The translations under genes were made by a program, and so were the position numbers. A model generated the notes under the pieces. The model was not told where the DNA came from. It saw only the letters and a program-made list of their open reading frames with translations, and ran no database searches. DNA of 20,326 nt from assembly GCA_964343195.1 (NCBI GenBank), contig CAYFIR010000117.1, positions 1-20,326 on the forward strand. The letters are read 5' to 3'. Origin of the DNA: CAYVAP01 sp964343195. GTDB lineage: Bacteria > Bacteroidota > Bacteroidia > J057. Positions 1 to 8,188 of the stretch are shown piece by piece (the stretch's first letter is position 1; each line of letters opens with the position of its first letter).

Positions 1-43
1 CCCCCTTTGCAAAAGGGGGGTGGCATTTCGCCCGGCGAAATGA
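1..43. repeat. Tandem perfect hairpins, REP-like intergenic repeat (edge-truncated)
   Basis: Two perfect inverted repeats lie back to back at the window edge. The first pairs CCCCCTTT (1-8) with AAAGGGGG (12-19). The second pairs CATTTCGCC (25-33) with GGCGAAATG (35-43) around a single central C. G-runs follow at 45-50. The C-run/G-run ends flanking a second palindrome resemble dispersed extragenic palindromic repeats, but only one copy is visible here and its left end may lie outside the window. The first hairpin has no T-tract on the plus strand. Confidence 0.5.
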
Positions 44-63
44 CGGGGGGATTCGCACAGCAG

Positions 64-122
64 CGGGATATAGTCCCGAAGACTAGCCAGGATCGGGGTT
101 CAGGCGACCCCGATCAACCTGG
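64..122. repeat. Two further inverted repeats upstream of the cupin gene
   Basis: CGGGA (64-68) pairs with TCCCG (74-78). GATCGGGGT (91-99) pairs perfectly with ACCCCGATC (107-115), and the outer arms CCAGG (87-91) and CCTGG (118-122) can extend the stem across a small bulge. No U-tract follows, so an intrinsic terminator is unlikely. The elements could be part of the preceding repeat or a folded leader of the gene starting at 191. Confidence 0.4.
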
Positions 123-190
123 ATTTCAAAAACCTGCGAGGATTCTCCCTATCCCCTTGAGAAAGCCCTCACTTTCCGGTTTCTTTAGGC

Positions 191-706
191 ATGGAAATCA
201 AAAACGCAGCCTATTGGATTCACAGGCTCCAGCTACAGGAGCACCCCGAAGGAGGGTATTACGCAGAAGTTTATCGTTCTGAGGAAAGCATCTCAAAAGA
301 TGGACTACCGGATCGTTTCGAAGGGCCCCGCAGCATGGGGACCAGCATATATTTTCTCCTGCATGGCGATACTTTTTCAGCTTTCCACCGCATCAAAAGC
401 GACGAAGGCTGGCATTTCTATACAGGCAATCATCCGGTCCATCTCTACGTAATCGCCCCGGATGGCACCCTGACAGAGCATATGTTGGGCACGGACTTCG
501 AGGCAAGGCAGAAGTTCCAGGCCGTAGTACCTACCGGACACTGGTTTGCCGCCCGGGCTGGTTATGCCCAGGAGGATTATGCGCTGGTCGGCTGTACCGT
601 CTCTCCGGGCTTCGATTTCCAGGATTTCGAAATGGCAGAGCGAGAGGAATTACTTAAACAGTTTCCCCAGCATGAAGTGCTCATCAAGCGGTTTACGAGG
701 GAATAG
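191..706 (+). CDS. Cupin_5 / DUF985 family protein
   Basis: This 171-aa protein matches the DUF985/cupin_5 family (YML079w-like beta-barrel) along its whole length. Visible family signatures are HPEGGYYAEVYRS (18-30), the central FHRIKSDEGWHFYTG block (65-79), and the VVPTGHWFAA and VSPGFDFQDFEMA blocks near the C-terminus. His66, Glu72 and His75 are the likely pocket or metal-site residues by analogy with cupins. The reaction is not established for the family; a sugar or small-molecule ligand is usually assumed. It is a soluble cytoplasmic protein with no signal peptide. The ATG at 191 is chosen because the conserved domain begins within a few residues of it. It stands alone, 148 bp before mutS on the same strand, and no terminator is visible between them. 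Confidence 0.85.
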   Translation: MEIKNAAYWIHRLQLQEHPEGGYYAEVYRSEESISKDGLPDRFEGPRSMGTSIYFLLHGDTFSAFHRIKSDEGWHFYTGNHPVHLYVIAPDGTLTEHMLGTDFEARQKFQAVVPTGHWFAARAGYAQEDYALVGCTVSPGFDFQDFEMAEREELLKQFPQHEVLIKRFTRE

Positions 707-854
707 GTATGGTCAGCTACCTGTCCATTTTTCCCCGCTACTTTAGTTCTCATCTCCCCAACCCTTCCAGACCAGCTGGCATTTTTCTATCTTAGCTCTT
801 TCAAATTCCCCTGGCACCAGTCAGTCCATCCTTCAACCTACCAACGACACTCCT

Positions 855-3524
855 GTGGCTCGACCCCGCAAAGACGGCTCAAAATCTGGCAAAAAAGACG
901 GCAAGCAGACTCCCCTGATGAAGCAGTACTATGCGGTCAAGCAGAAGTACCCCGGTACGGTGCTGCTGTTTCGGGTAGGCGATTTTTACGAAACCTTTGG
1001 GTCGGATGCGGTCGAAGTGGCTCAGGTGCTGGGCATTGTCCTTACTGCCCGAAATAATGGTGGCAGCGACGTCGAACTGGCCGGGTTTCCCCATCACTCC
1101 CTGGATACCTATCTCCCCAAGCTCGTAAGGGCGGGAAAACGTGTAGCGGTCTGCGATCAGCTCGAAGACCCCAAACAGGCCAAGGGCATTGTCAAACGCG
1201 GCGTAACAGAGCTGGTCACACCGGGCGTCACCTTCAACGACAAGGTGCTCGAAACCAACCGCGACAACTACCTGGCAAGTGTATACCTACACTCCAACAA
1301 GGAGGTAGGGGCCTCCTTCATCGAGGTTTCGACTGGAGATTTTTTCTGCTTTTCGGGTACGCCGCAGTATGTGGAAAAAATCCTGGGCACCCTCAACCCC
1401 GCCGAAGTGCTGGTTTCGCGCAAGGACCTTCGCCAGTTCAATGCGTTGTTTGGAGAGAGATTTTATGTCAGTCGCCTGGACGAATGGGTCTATCAGCCCG
1501 ACTATACGCGGGAAAAACTGCTGGAATTCTTTGGGACGACCTCACTCAAGGGATTTGGGGTAGAGGATGAAGTCTGCGGCTGCATCGCAGCAGGCTCTAT
1601 TGTTCACTACCTGCACGAAAACCATCAGCGGGACCTGGGCCACATCAGCAAACTCTACCGCTTCAACGATTCCGCGTACGTATGGCTGGATCAGTTCACC
1701 GTTCGGAACCTCGAGTTGATCCATCCTCTGCATCCTGATGGTCGGTCACTGGTCGAGGTCATCGACCAAACCCTCACTCCCATGGGGGGACGGGCGCTGA
1801 GAAGGGCCATTTTGCTGCCGCTCAAGGATATGGGCCAAATCCGCCGCCGACATGATGCAGTTGAAAGCCTGCTTGGCCTGCCACAGGCTACCGAGCAGGT
1901 TGTAGCACAACTCAAGCAGATGGGCGACCTGGAGCGTCTGGCCTCCAAGGTGGCGACCTCGCGGATGAGTCCCCGAGAGGCCGTTTTGCTCAGAAACTCC
2001 CTTGAACTGATCCGTCCACTGGCGGAAAGCCTGATGAAATTTGAGCAGCCAGCCCTGAACCGCTATACCGAACAATTTGAGGATCCATCGGAGGTGCTGG
2101 AGGTACTGCACCACTACCTGCTTGACGAGGTCAATTCGCACATCACCGATGGGAGCGTCATCCGCGATGGGGTGTCACCAGAGTTGGATGAACTTAGAGG
2201 GATGAAGACCAACAGCAACGAACTGTTGCTGGCCATGCAGCGTCGCGAAATTGACCGGACGGGGATTACTTCGCTCAAAATCGGCTTCAATAAGGTCTTT
2301 GGCTACTATCTGGAGGTGACCAATGCCCATAAGGACAAGGCGCCACAGGAGTGGACCCGCAAGCAGACCCTCACCAATGCCGAGCGCTACATCACCCAGG
2401 AACTCAAGGAATACGAAGACAAAATTCTTTCGGCAGAGGAACGCATCCTCGCGCTGGAACAAAAGCTCTACACGGAGTTTTTGCAGAAAATGCAGCACCA
2501 CCTGCATACACTCCAGCACAATGCCCGCCTGATCGCGGAGCTCGACATGCTGGTGGGATTTGCACGGGTAGCGCGACAGCGTCAGTACCGCCGACCCGAA
2601 GTCCACGAAGGCGATGCGCTTTCCATCACCCAGGGACGGCACCCGGTCATCGAGACCACCCTCCCGCCCGATCAGCCCTACGTGCCCAATGATATTGCCC
2701 TGGACAACCAGACCCAACAGATTGTCATCATCACCGGCCCCAACATGGCGGGTAAATCGGCTCTGCTACGCCAGACGGCGCTGATCGTCCTCATGGCACA
2801 GATTGGGAGCTTTGTCCCGGCAGAAGCGGCACAGGTAGGAATCGTGGACAAGATATTTACCCGGGTCGGAGCCAGCGACAACATTTCCAGTGGAGAGTCC
2901 ACTTTCATGGTGGAGATGAACGAGACCGCTCAAATCGCCAACAATGCCACTGCGAAGAGCCTGATTTTGCTGGATGAAATCGGAAGGGGAACCTCCACCT
3001 ACGACGGGGTGAGCATTGCCTGGGCGTTGGTGGAATACCTGCACGAAACTCCAGGCTGCCAGGCCAAGACCCTGTTTGCCACTCACTACCACGAGCTCAA
3101 CGAACTGGAAGACCGTCTGGATCGGGTGAAGAATTTCAATGTATCAGTGCGGGAAGTAGATGGGAAGGTGCTCTTCCTTCGCAAGCTAAAGCCCGGCGGA
3201 AGCGAGCACAGTTTCGGGATAAATGTCGCGGCGATGGCGGGCATGCCCCAGGATTTGGTACAGCGCGCTCAGCACCTGCTCGCCCACTTTGAGCAAAACA
3301 GACTCAATGATCAGCAGTCCGCCAAATCCATCAAGTTCAGCGAAAAGCAAACCCTCCAACTCAATATGTTTGAGTTAAAAGATACCGACACCCTCAAGAT
3401 CAGACAGATCCTCAAGGGCGTCGATATCGACCGAATGACACCTGTAGAAGCACTACTCAAGCTGCAGGAGATCAAGCATGCTCTGTTACAGGAAGAAATA
3501 TCAACAGCTAGCGGTAAAGATTGA
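855..3524 (+). CDS. mutS: DNA mismatch repair protein MutS
   Basis: MutS recognises mismatches and small loops in DNA and starts methyl-independent or -dependent repair with MutL. The 889-aa length is typical. The mismatch-reading Phe-X-Glu motif is seen in GDFYETF (Phe44-Tyr45-Glu46). The connector, core and clamp domains follow, then the C-terminal ATPase with Walker A GPNMAGKSA (near residue 628) and Walker B/signature LLDEIGRGTSTYDG (near 702). Walker A has Ala-Gly where E. coli has Gly-Gly, which I recall as usual in Bacteroidota. The start is GTG at 855: the first in-frame ATG (Met22) would cut into the conserved TPLMKQY segment, and the GTG gives the Lys-rich N-terminus expected in this phylum. 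No mutL or other repair gene is nearby, and the gene appears monocistronic. Confidence 0.97.
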   Translation: MARPRKDGSKSGKKDGKQTPLMKQYYAVKQKYPGTVLLFRVGDFYETFGSDAVEVAQVLGIVLTARNNGGSDVELAGFPHHSLDTYLPKLVRAGKRVAVCDQLEDPKQAKGIVKRGVTELVTPGVTFNDKVLETNRDNYLASVYLHSNKEVGASFIEVSTGDFFCFSGTPQYVEKILGTLNPAEVLVSRKDLRQFNALFGERFYVSRLDEWVYQPDYTREKLLEFFGTTSLKGFGVEDEVCGCIAAGSIVHYLHENHQRDLGHISKLYRFNDSAYVWLDQFTVRNLELIHPLHPDGRSLVEVIDQTLTPMGGRALRRAILLPLKDMGQIRRRHDAVESLLGLPQATEQVVAQLKQMGDLERLASKVATSRMSPREAVLLRNSLELIRPLAESLMKFEQPALNRYTEQFEDPSEVLEVLHHYLLDEVNSHITDGSVIRDGVSPELDELRGMKTNSNELLLAMQRREIDRTGITSLKIGFNKVFGYYLEVTNAHKDKAPQEWTRKQTLTNAERYITQELKEYEDKILSAEERILALEQKLYTEFLQKMQHHLHTLQHNARLIAELDMLVGFARVARQRQYRRPEVHEGDALSITQGRHPVIETTLPPDQPYVPNDIALDNQTQQIVIITGPNMAGKSALLRQTALIVLMAQIGSFVPAEAAQVGIVDKIFTRVGASDNISSGESTFMVEMNETAQIANNATAKSLILLDEIGRGTSTYDGVSIAWALVEYLHETPGCQAKTLFATHYHELNELEDRLDRVKNFNVSVREVDGKVLFLRKLKPGGSEHSFGINVAAMAGMPQDLVQRAQHLLAHFEQNRLNDQQSAKSIKFSEKQTLQLNMFELKDTDTLKIRQILKGVDIDRMTPVEALLKLQEIKHALLQEEISTASGKD

Positions 3525-3925
3525 AAGACAAGTGAAGGTGGGGAATTGGAGCATCAACATAAAGCACGTGGCCAGATGATGATGTCTCGTCGGGGAATAC
3601 TTAACATCATATGTCTTAACAGTTGCCTGTATTATTTCGACTACTGAAGTTTTGCAATATGTATGCCACCCGTTGAAAATGCTGACGTCAATAATTACCA
3701 TTCAAACAGCATTTCCTGACGTTGGCCGGAGGCTTGCAGAAATCCTCATATTCTGATTGTGGGTTTTTGTCGCTTTTGCGATAACATTCCTGTACCTTCC
3801 GCCTTATCTTTGCGTATCAGATGACTTCAGGGGAAGTTCAAAAAATAAGCTATGCCTTCAGACGTTGCCTTATTTTCTCATCCCTGAGTCTAGTATTCGT
3901 TTCAAGGAAAAGTAAACATTGAATC
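3525..3925. other. 401-bp intergenic region between mutS and trxA
   Basis: I find no convincing coding sequence on either strand. The stretch holds the palindrome TGACGTCA (3683-3690), a direct repeat CTGACGT (3682-3688 and 3716-3722), an inverted repeat AAATGCTG/CAGCATTT (3677-3684 and 3707-3714), and the candidate trxA promoter near 3805. No obvious intrinsic terminator for mutS is present. Confidence 0.5.
3805..3812 (+). promoter_or_regulatory. Candidate -7 promoter element for trxA
   Basis: TATCTTTG is an exact match to the Bacteroidota -7 consensus TAnnTTTG. The usual TTTG at -33 is not at ideal spacing (a TTTTG lies about 26 bp upstream), so this is a half-supported promoter. It would give a leader of roughly 105 nt before the trxA ATG. 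Confidence 0.4.
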
Positions 3926-4249
3926 ATGGCAAAACCTGTAGAATTTACTGATGCCAATTTTGAGGAAGTAGTCCTCAAATCTGATAAGCCTGTACTGGTT
4001 GACTTTTGGGCAGCCTGGTGTGGTCCGTGTCGTGCCATTGCACCTGCTGTGGAGCAGATGGCCGAAGAACTGGATGGACAGGCTGTAATTGGCAAACTGG
4101 ATGTAGATGCCAACCCAACCGTAGCACGTACCTATGGTGTGATGAGCATCCCCACTCTTCTGGTATTCAAAGGAGGAGAAATTGTTGACAAGCACGTAGG
4201 GGTAGCCCCCAAATCCGTGCTCGCTAATAAAGTAACTGCTCACGTTTAG
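3926..4249 (+). CDS. trxA: Thioredoxin
   Basis: Thioredoxin is a cytoplasmic dithiol-disulfide carrier that keeps reductases and other proteins reduced, and is itself recycled by thioredoxin reductase. The 107-aa single-domain length is standard. The active site WCGPC follows the usual VDFWAAW strand, and the cis-proline loop appears as SIPTLLVFKGG. There is no signal peptide, so this is the housekeeping form rather than a secreted or ResA-type thioredoxin. The gene has its own candidate promoter upstream and a strong terminator immediately downstream, so it is probably monocistronic. Confidence 0.96.
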   Translation: MAKPVEFTDANFEEVVLKSDKPVLVDFWAAWCGPCRAIAPAVEQMAEELDGQAVIGKLDVDANPTVARTYGVMSIPTLLVFKGGEIVDKHVGVAPKSVLANKVTAHV

Positions 4250-4279
4250 GGTCGAGCCCTTTAGGGTACGACATCTGGC

Positions 4280-4313
4280 AACCCTGCCCGACGTGAAGTC
4301 GGGCAGGGTTTTT
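4280..4313 (+). terminator. Rho-independent terminator of trxA
   Basis: A perfect 13-bp GC-rich stem pairs AACCCTGCCCGAC (4280-4292) with GTCGGGCAGGGTT (4298-4310). The loop is GTGAA and a run of five T ends at 4313. It begins about 30 bp after the trxA stop codon. Confidence 0.93.
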
Positions 4314-4444
4314 CATTGGACAAATGACTTAGATGGTTGGAAAATAAAGCGGTCCGTCATTAGATTGGAGGAGCGGCCAGTAACCCTTGTTCGAAGTTTG
4401 TCATTTGAATATGGCTACCCCTAGACCTAAAAACCAACACACAC

Positions 4445-5347
4445 ATGCTCCATATCCTCGACCTCAATTTCAAAACCGACCATGCCATCGCCTCCTTTTT
4501 GATTGAAACCAGCGAAGGCCCGGTACTCATCGAAAGCGGTCCCCATTCTGTTTTCCCACAACTAAAAGAAGGGCTCTCGGCGCATGGCTATAAGCCCAGC
4601 GACCTGAAACATCTGTTTCTGACACATATCCACTTTGACCATGCAGGTGCCGCCTGGGCATTGGCTGAAGCTGGCGTACACGTGCATGTTCACCCCCGGG
4701 GCTATAAGCATCTCCTTTCCCCGGAGCGGCTGTACCAGTCGGCCCAGCGGATCTACGGCGACGAAATGGAAAGCCTCTGGGGACTCATGAAGCCCATTCC
4801 GGAGAACCTGTTACATGAAGTAGCTGATGGGCAAGAGATCCGGGTCGGAGACCAGACTTTCAAGGCCATTTTTACTCCCGGCCACGCCTCTCATCATATC
4901 GCCTGGCAATGGGGAAACAATATCTTCACTGGCGACGTCGCAGGTGTACGAATCGGCGAAGGTCCGGTAGTCCCCCCCTGCCCCCCACCGGATATCTTCC
5001 TGGAAGCCTGGAAGGACTCCATAACACGCCTGAAGGCTGCAAAACCCGAAGCCCTTTACCTGACACACTTTGGCAAAGTTAAAGCCGTAGAGCAGCACCT
5101 TGATAAGCTACAGTCCATCCTGACTGACTGGGCTCAGTGGATGAAAAAGCCTTTTGATGAAGGCCGAAAGCCGGAGGAAATCACCCCTGAATTTCAGGCC
5201 TACGTCGATCAGCAACTCCGCCACGCAGGACTGGATCAGCATGGACTGGACCAATACGAAGCTGCCAACCCGGCCTATATGAGCGTCGCAGGACTACTCC
5301 GTTACTGGAAAAAACGGGAAGACCTGCTGGCGGCCTATGAAGGGTGA
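4445..5347 (+). CDS. MBL-fold metallo-hydrolase
   Basis: This 300-aa cytoplasmic protein has a complete metallo-beta-lactamase di-metal site: the THIHFDH motif supplies His61, His63, Asp65 and His66, TPGHASHH supplies His147, FTGDVAG supplies Asp164, and LTHFG supplies His208. That pattern fits the hydrolase (glyoxalase II-like) branch rather than a true beta-lactamase, and the absence of a signal peptide agrees. The C-terminal ~90 residues are helical and charged, and may shape substrate choice. The substrate cannot be told from sequence. The next gene starts 35 bp downstream on the same strand with no terminator between, so co-transcription with an acyl-CoA dehydrogenase-type enzyme is likely. 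A thioester or related acyl substrate is conceivable but unproven. Confidence 0.9.
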   Translation: MLHILDLNFKTDHAIASFLIETSEGPVLIESGPHSVFPQLKEGLSAHGYKPSDLKHLFLTHIHFDHAGAAWALAEAGVHVHVHPRGYKHLLSPERLYQSAQRIYGDEMESLWGLMKPIPENLLHEVADGQEIRVGDQTFKAIFTPGHASHHIAWQWGNNIFTGDVAGVRIGEGPVVPPCPPPDIFLEAWKDSITRLKAAKPEALYLTHFGKVKAVEQHLDKLQSILTDWAQWMKKPFDEGRKPEEITPEFQAYVDQQLRHAGLDQHGLDQYEAANPAYMSVAGLLRYWKKREDLLAAYEG

Positions 5348-5382
5348 ACGAAGTTGACCACTAACTACGAACCAATACACTC

Positions 5383-6234
5383 GTGAAATTAAACCACATC
5401 CTCGTCATCGGAGCCGGAGTCATGGGGAGAGGCATAGCCCTCACCACTGCCCGCGCAGGATATTCCACCACACTTTTCGATGTGAATGCTGAAATGCTGG
5501 AAGTATCGGAGCAATACGCCAATGGGTTTCTCAGCAAATCCGTAGAAAAGGGCAAGCTCTCGCCGGAAGATCGACAGGCAACACTGGACCGACTGACCTT
5601 CTCCCAAAGTGAAAACAACTGGGAGGCTGACCTTGTGATCGAGGCCGTACCAGAGCGCCTTCCCCTAAAGCATCAGGTGCTGCAACAGGCCGCCGACCTT
5701 AACTCCAGGGAGACCATCCTGGCAAGTAACACCTCCACACTGCCCATTACCCGTATCGCCGCTCCTATTCCTCATCCTGAGCGGGTCGTGGGGCTGCACT
5801 TTTTCAATCCAGCTCCGCTGATGAAACTGGTGGAAGTCATCGCTGGGGCAGCCACCTCCCCGGAAACCCTTGAAACCGTAACCAAACTGGCCCAAAACCT
5901 GGGCAAGCAGCCCGTACAGGCCCGGGATGTACCAGGCTTCATCGTCAACCGTGTAGCACGACACTTTTACCTGGAAAGCCTCAAAACGCTGGAAACCGGT
6001 GGAATCGACCACGAGGGCATTGACCGACTGCTTCGCAGTAGCGGCTTCCGGATGGGACCTTTCGAACTGATGGACCTGATCGGAGTGGAGACCAACCATT
6101 CAGTAACCCAATCCATGTATGAGGCTTTTTTCTATGATGAAAAATTCCGGCCCAGTCTGATTCAGCAACAAAAGGCTGATGCCGGTCACCACGGCCGAAA
6201 GACTGGAAAAGGATTTTACACATACCCTGACTGA
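5383..6234 (+). CDS. 3-hydroxyacyl-CoA dehydrogenase family protein (3-hydroxybutyryl-CoA dehydrogenase-like)
   Basis: This NAD(P)-dependent enzyme should interconvert 3-hydroxyacyl-CoA and 3-oxoacyl-CoA in fatty-acid or butanoate metabolism. It has the single-domain-pair architecture (283 aa) of Hbd/FadB2 rather than the fused FadB. The N-terminal Rossmann motif is GAGVMG (10-15). The core holds the conserved ASNTSTLPI and GLHFFNPAPLMKLVEVI blocks, giving the catalytic His139/Glu151 dyad. The C-terminal dimerisation domain contains DVPGFIVNR and ends with GRKTGKGFYTY. The GTG start at 5383 is needed because the first in-frame ATG is Met14, inside the nucleotide-binding loop. It probably forms a two-gene unit with the MBL hydrolase upstream, and a terminator follows about 160 bp later. 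Confidence 0.92.
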   Translation: MKLNHILVIGAGVMGRGIALTTARAGYSTTLFDVNAEMLEVSEQYANGFLSKSVEKGKLSPEDRQATLDRLTFSQSENNWEADLVIEAVPERLPLKHQVLQQAADLNSRETILASNTSTLPITRIAAPIPHPERVVGLHFFNPAPLMKLVEVIAGAATSPETLETVTKLAQNLGKQPVQARDVPGFIVNRVARHFYLESLKTLETGGIDHEGIDRLLRSSGFRMGPFELMDLIGVETNHSVTQSMYEAFFYDEKFRPSLIQQQKADAGHHGRKTGKGFYTYPD

Positions 6235-6392
6235 CATATGTCCACCCCAGCCAAATACCTGATTTTCAAACCACCAGGTTCGTTTTTCCACATAAGTCAA
6301 CCCCTTAAAAACGGCTTTCCCCGTCACGGTTCTTAGCCATAAGGCCCAACTTGCGGACATAACAAGCCTTCAATCATAGTATTAGTGTAGCT

Positions 6393-6430
6393 CCGACCTG
6401 TTCTCCCAAGTTCAGGTCGGCTTTGTTTTT
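6393..6430 (+). terminator. Rho-independent terminator after the dehydrogenase gene
   Basis: CCGACCTG (6393-6400) pairs with CAGGTCGG (6413-6420) across a 12-nt loop. The downstream stretch CTTTGTTTTT is T-rich. It separates the MBL/dehydrogenase unit from the secreted-protein gene. Confidence 0.85.
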
Positions 6431-6452
6431 ATGGTGCTTGGAGTTATTTCTT

Positions 6453-6460
6453 TAATTTTG
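6453..6460 (+). promoter_or_regulatory. Candidate -7 promoter element for the propeller-PKD gene
   Basis: TAATTTTG fits TAnnTTTG exactly and lies 30 bp before the ATG at 6491, just after the preceding terminator, so a short leader is predicted. A good -33 TTTG at standard spacing is not present, only a partial TTTATG near 6428. Confidence 0.45.
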
Positions 6461-6490
6461 TCATAAGCAGTTCCATTAACATTCCTGCCT

Positions 6491-7996
6491 ATGATAGGAC
6501 GTATCCTATTGCTCATCACCCTATTGAGCCCTTTTCCTTTTTACGGACAGATATTTCCCGACCTGACCAGTCAGCACTTTTTCGATAACCTGGGCGAAGA
6601 CATCCCTACGGCCATTACCCGTGACAATCAGGGGTTCATATACCTGGGGGGGAATTCTGTCATCCCCGATGAAATGGACCCGAACTGCGCCAACATCTGG
6701 CTGATCAAAGTCTCACCAGCAGGTGAAATTTACTGGGAACATGAAGTCAGGCTAAATGGCTGTGAAGAACTGCGGGACATGGTCGCCACCAGGGACGGAG
6801 GCCTCATATTCGTGGGCGTGACCGGCTCTATCGTCAATGGAGAAGAACAGGGAAGCGAAGAATACGGCGGGAATTACTTCGCAGGGAAAATCGACTCACT
6901 GGGTCAACTGGACTGGATTCAGAGTTATGGGGGCAGCCAGCTCGATCAGGCCTATGGCCTCGCTGAAGGCCTTTACCGGGAGTATATGCTGGTGGGAAGC
7001 ACCCATTCACCAGACGGACAGGTCGGAAAACACATCGGCATGAGCGACCTCTGGACGCTCAAAGTGGATACCCGGGGCCAGCCGCGGTTCAGTCAGGTGT
7101 TGGGAAGTCCCGGGAATGACTGGGGAACTTCCGTAGATCTTACCCGTGAAGGCGACTACCTGGTTGCGGGTTATACCCAACCCGATAACCGATCCGACCA
7201 AAAAGGAAATGGATGGATACTCAGGATGATGCCTTCGGGAGAAATTCTCTGGAACAAACAGATGGGCAAGCCCTATGGAGGGTATTTCGCTGATGTAAAG
7301 GCGACCACCAATGGGCAGGTTGTCGCAGCAGGATATCGGCTCAACGAAGAAGGGAACAGAGATTTTTGGTGGGTAAAACTGGACGAAAATGGCGAAATAA
7401 TCTGGCAGCGTACCCTGCGCGGAGCAGATCAGGAGCAATTAACTTCCCTTGACATTACAGAGGACGGCGGCCTGATCATGGGGGGATATTCCGAATACCT
7501 ACAGGGAGGAGGTCCCTATACCAAAGGCGGCGATGACTTCTGGCTGGTGCGAACCGACTCCATGGGCCGCGTCATGTGGCGCAAGACCTTTGGAGGAATG
7601 AACCATGAGCGCTGTAAAGGCGTTATCGCCTATGAGCCGGGAGTCTATTATGCGGTGGGAGAAAAAGTCAATCGCTTCACCCGTGGAGAGACAGGGGCCA
7701 ACCATGATTACTGGATGCTGAGGGTTGAAGAGCGAAGCGAAGTCTCGATCAATGCCTCAATATTCGTTCGGGCCAATGACCTGCGCATAGATCGTTTGCA
7801 ACCGACTCGTTTTCGGGCAGTATGCGACTACGGAGACCGGTACCTCTGGGATTTTGGGGACGGAACTACCTCCGAGGAACCCAATCCATTGAAGACCTAC
7901 CACATTTCGGGTACCTATGAGGTGAAACTCACCGTCTTTGTAAACGATAACTGCCAACAGACCGTAACCCTGGAACGTCTGCTAGAAGTATGGTAA
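6491..7996 (+). CDS. Secreted repeat-propeller protein with C-terminal PKD domain
   Basis: The 501-aa protein starts with a short Sec signal peptide (residues 1-20, hydrophobic LLLITLLSPFPF, likely cut after YGQ). Seven copies of a W-x-x-K-x-D-x-x-G-x-x-x-W strand pattern follow, beginning near residues 69, 128, 187, 241, 291, 349 and 406. Spacers read like G-D-x-x-x-x-x-x-x-T-x-D-G-G-x-x-x-x-G-Y. This is the pattern of a beta-propeller-like delta-60/'DUF' repeat protein. A PKD domain (about 418-499) carries the hallmark WDFGDGTTS (453-461). Such proteins are typically exported to the cell surface or medium in Bacteroidota, often by the type IX system, but no T9SS C-terminal sorting domain follows the PKD domain. 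Its role (adhesion or ligand binding) is unknown. Confidence 0.8.
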   Translation: MIGRILLLITLLSPFPFYGQIFPDLTSQHFFDNLGEDIPTAITRDNQGFIYLGGNSVIPDEMDPNCANIWLIKVSPAGEIYWEHEVRLNGCEELRDMVATRDGGLIFVGVTGSIVNGEEQGSEEYGGNYFAGKIDSLGQLDWIQSYGGSQLDQAYGLAEGLYREYMLVGSTHSPDGQVGKHIGMSDLWTLKVDTRGQPRFSQVLGSPGNDWGTSVDLTREGDYLVAGYTQPDNRSDQKGNGWILRMMPSGEILWNKQMGKPYGGYFADVKATTNGQVVAAGYRLNEEGNRDFWWVKLDENGEIIWQRTLRGADQEQLTSLDITEDGGLIMGGYSEYLQGGGPYTKGGDDFWLVRTDSMGRVMWRKTFGGMNHERCKGVIAYEPGVYYAVGEKVNRFTRGETGANHDYWMLRVEERSEVSINASIFVRANDLRIDRLQPTRFRAVCDYGDRYLWDFGDGTTSEEPNPLKTYHISGTYEVKLTVFVNDNCQQTVTLERLLEVW

Positions 7997-8004
7997 GGGA
8001 TGAG

Positions 8005-8025
8005 AAATTCGTGATTTGTGATTCG
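8005..8025. repeat. Short heptamer repeat tract (copy 1)
   Basis: On the minus strand this reads as adjacent 7-mers TCACAAA and TCACGAA followed by TTTC. The 22 bases 8004-8025 match the reverse complement of 19187-19208 at 20 of 22 positions. It lies just after the stop codon of the propeller-PKD gene and is not coding. Confidence 0.55.
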
Positions 8026-8146
8026 GGGATGCAAGTGGTTTCCTTCTTCCCCATTTTCGCCCCCCTCTTCGGCATTCTTTACTGTTCAATGAGCCATAAC
8101 CAACGAACCTTGACAACTGTGTTCATGGCAATTCAGAATCAGTCCT

Positions 8147-8154
8147 TACCTTTC
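8147..8154 (+). promoter_or_regulatory. Weak candidate -7 element for the M16-family gene
   Basis: TACCTTTC matches TAnnTTTG at all defined positions except the last and lies 35 bp before the ATG at 8189. No well-spaced TTG at -33 is seen. Confidence 0.25.
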
Positions 8155-8188
8155 GGCTCAAAATCCCAGAATCCAACTACTTCAGAAT

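Noticed and set aside
7..282. A 91-codon frame at the left edge
   Set aside because: It runs through the hairpin repeats and into the cupin gene in another frame, has low-complexity composition and no family similarity.
2175..2717. A 180-codon minus-strand frame inside mutS
   Set aside because: It is antisense to conserved mutS core and clamp sequence, with no independent evidence for coding.
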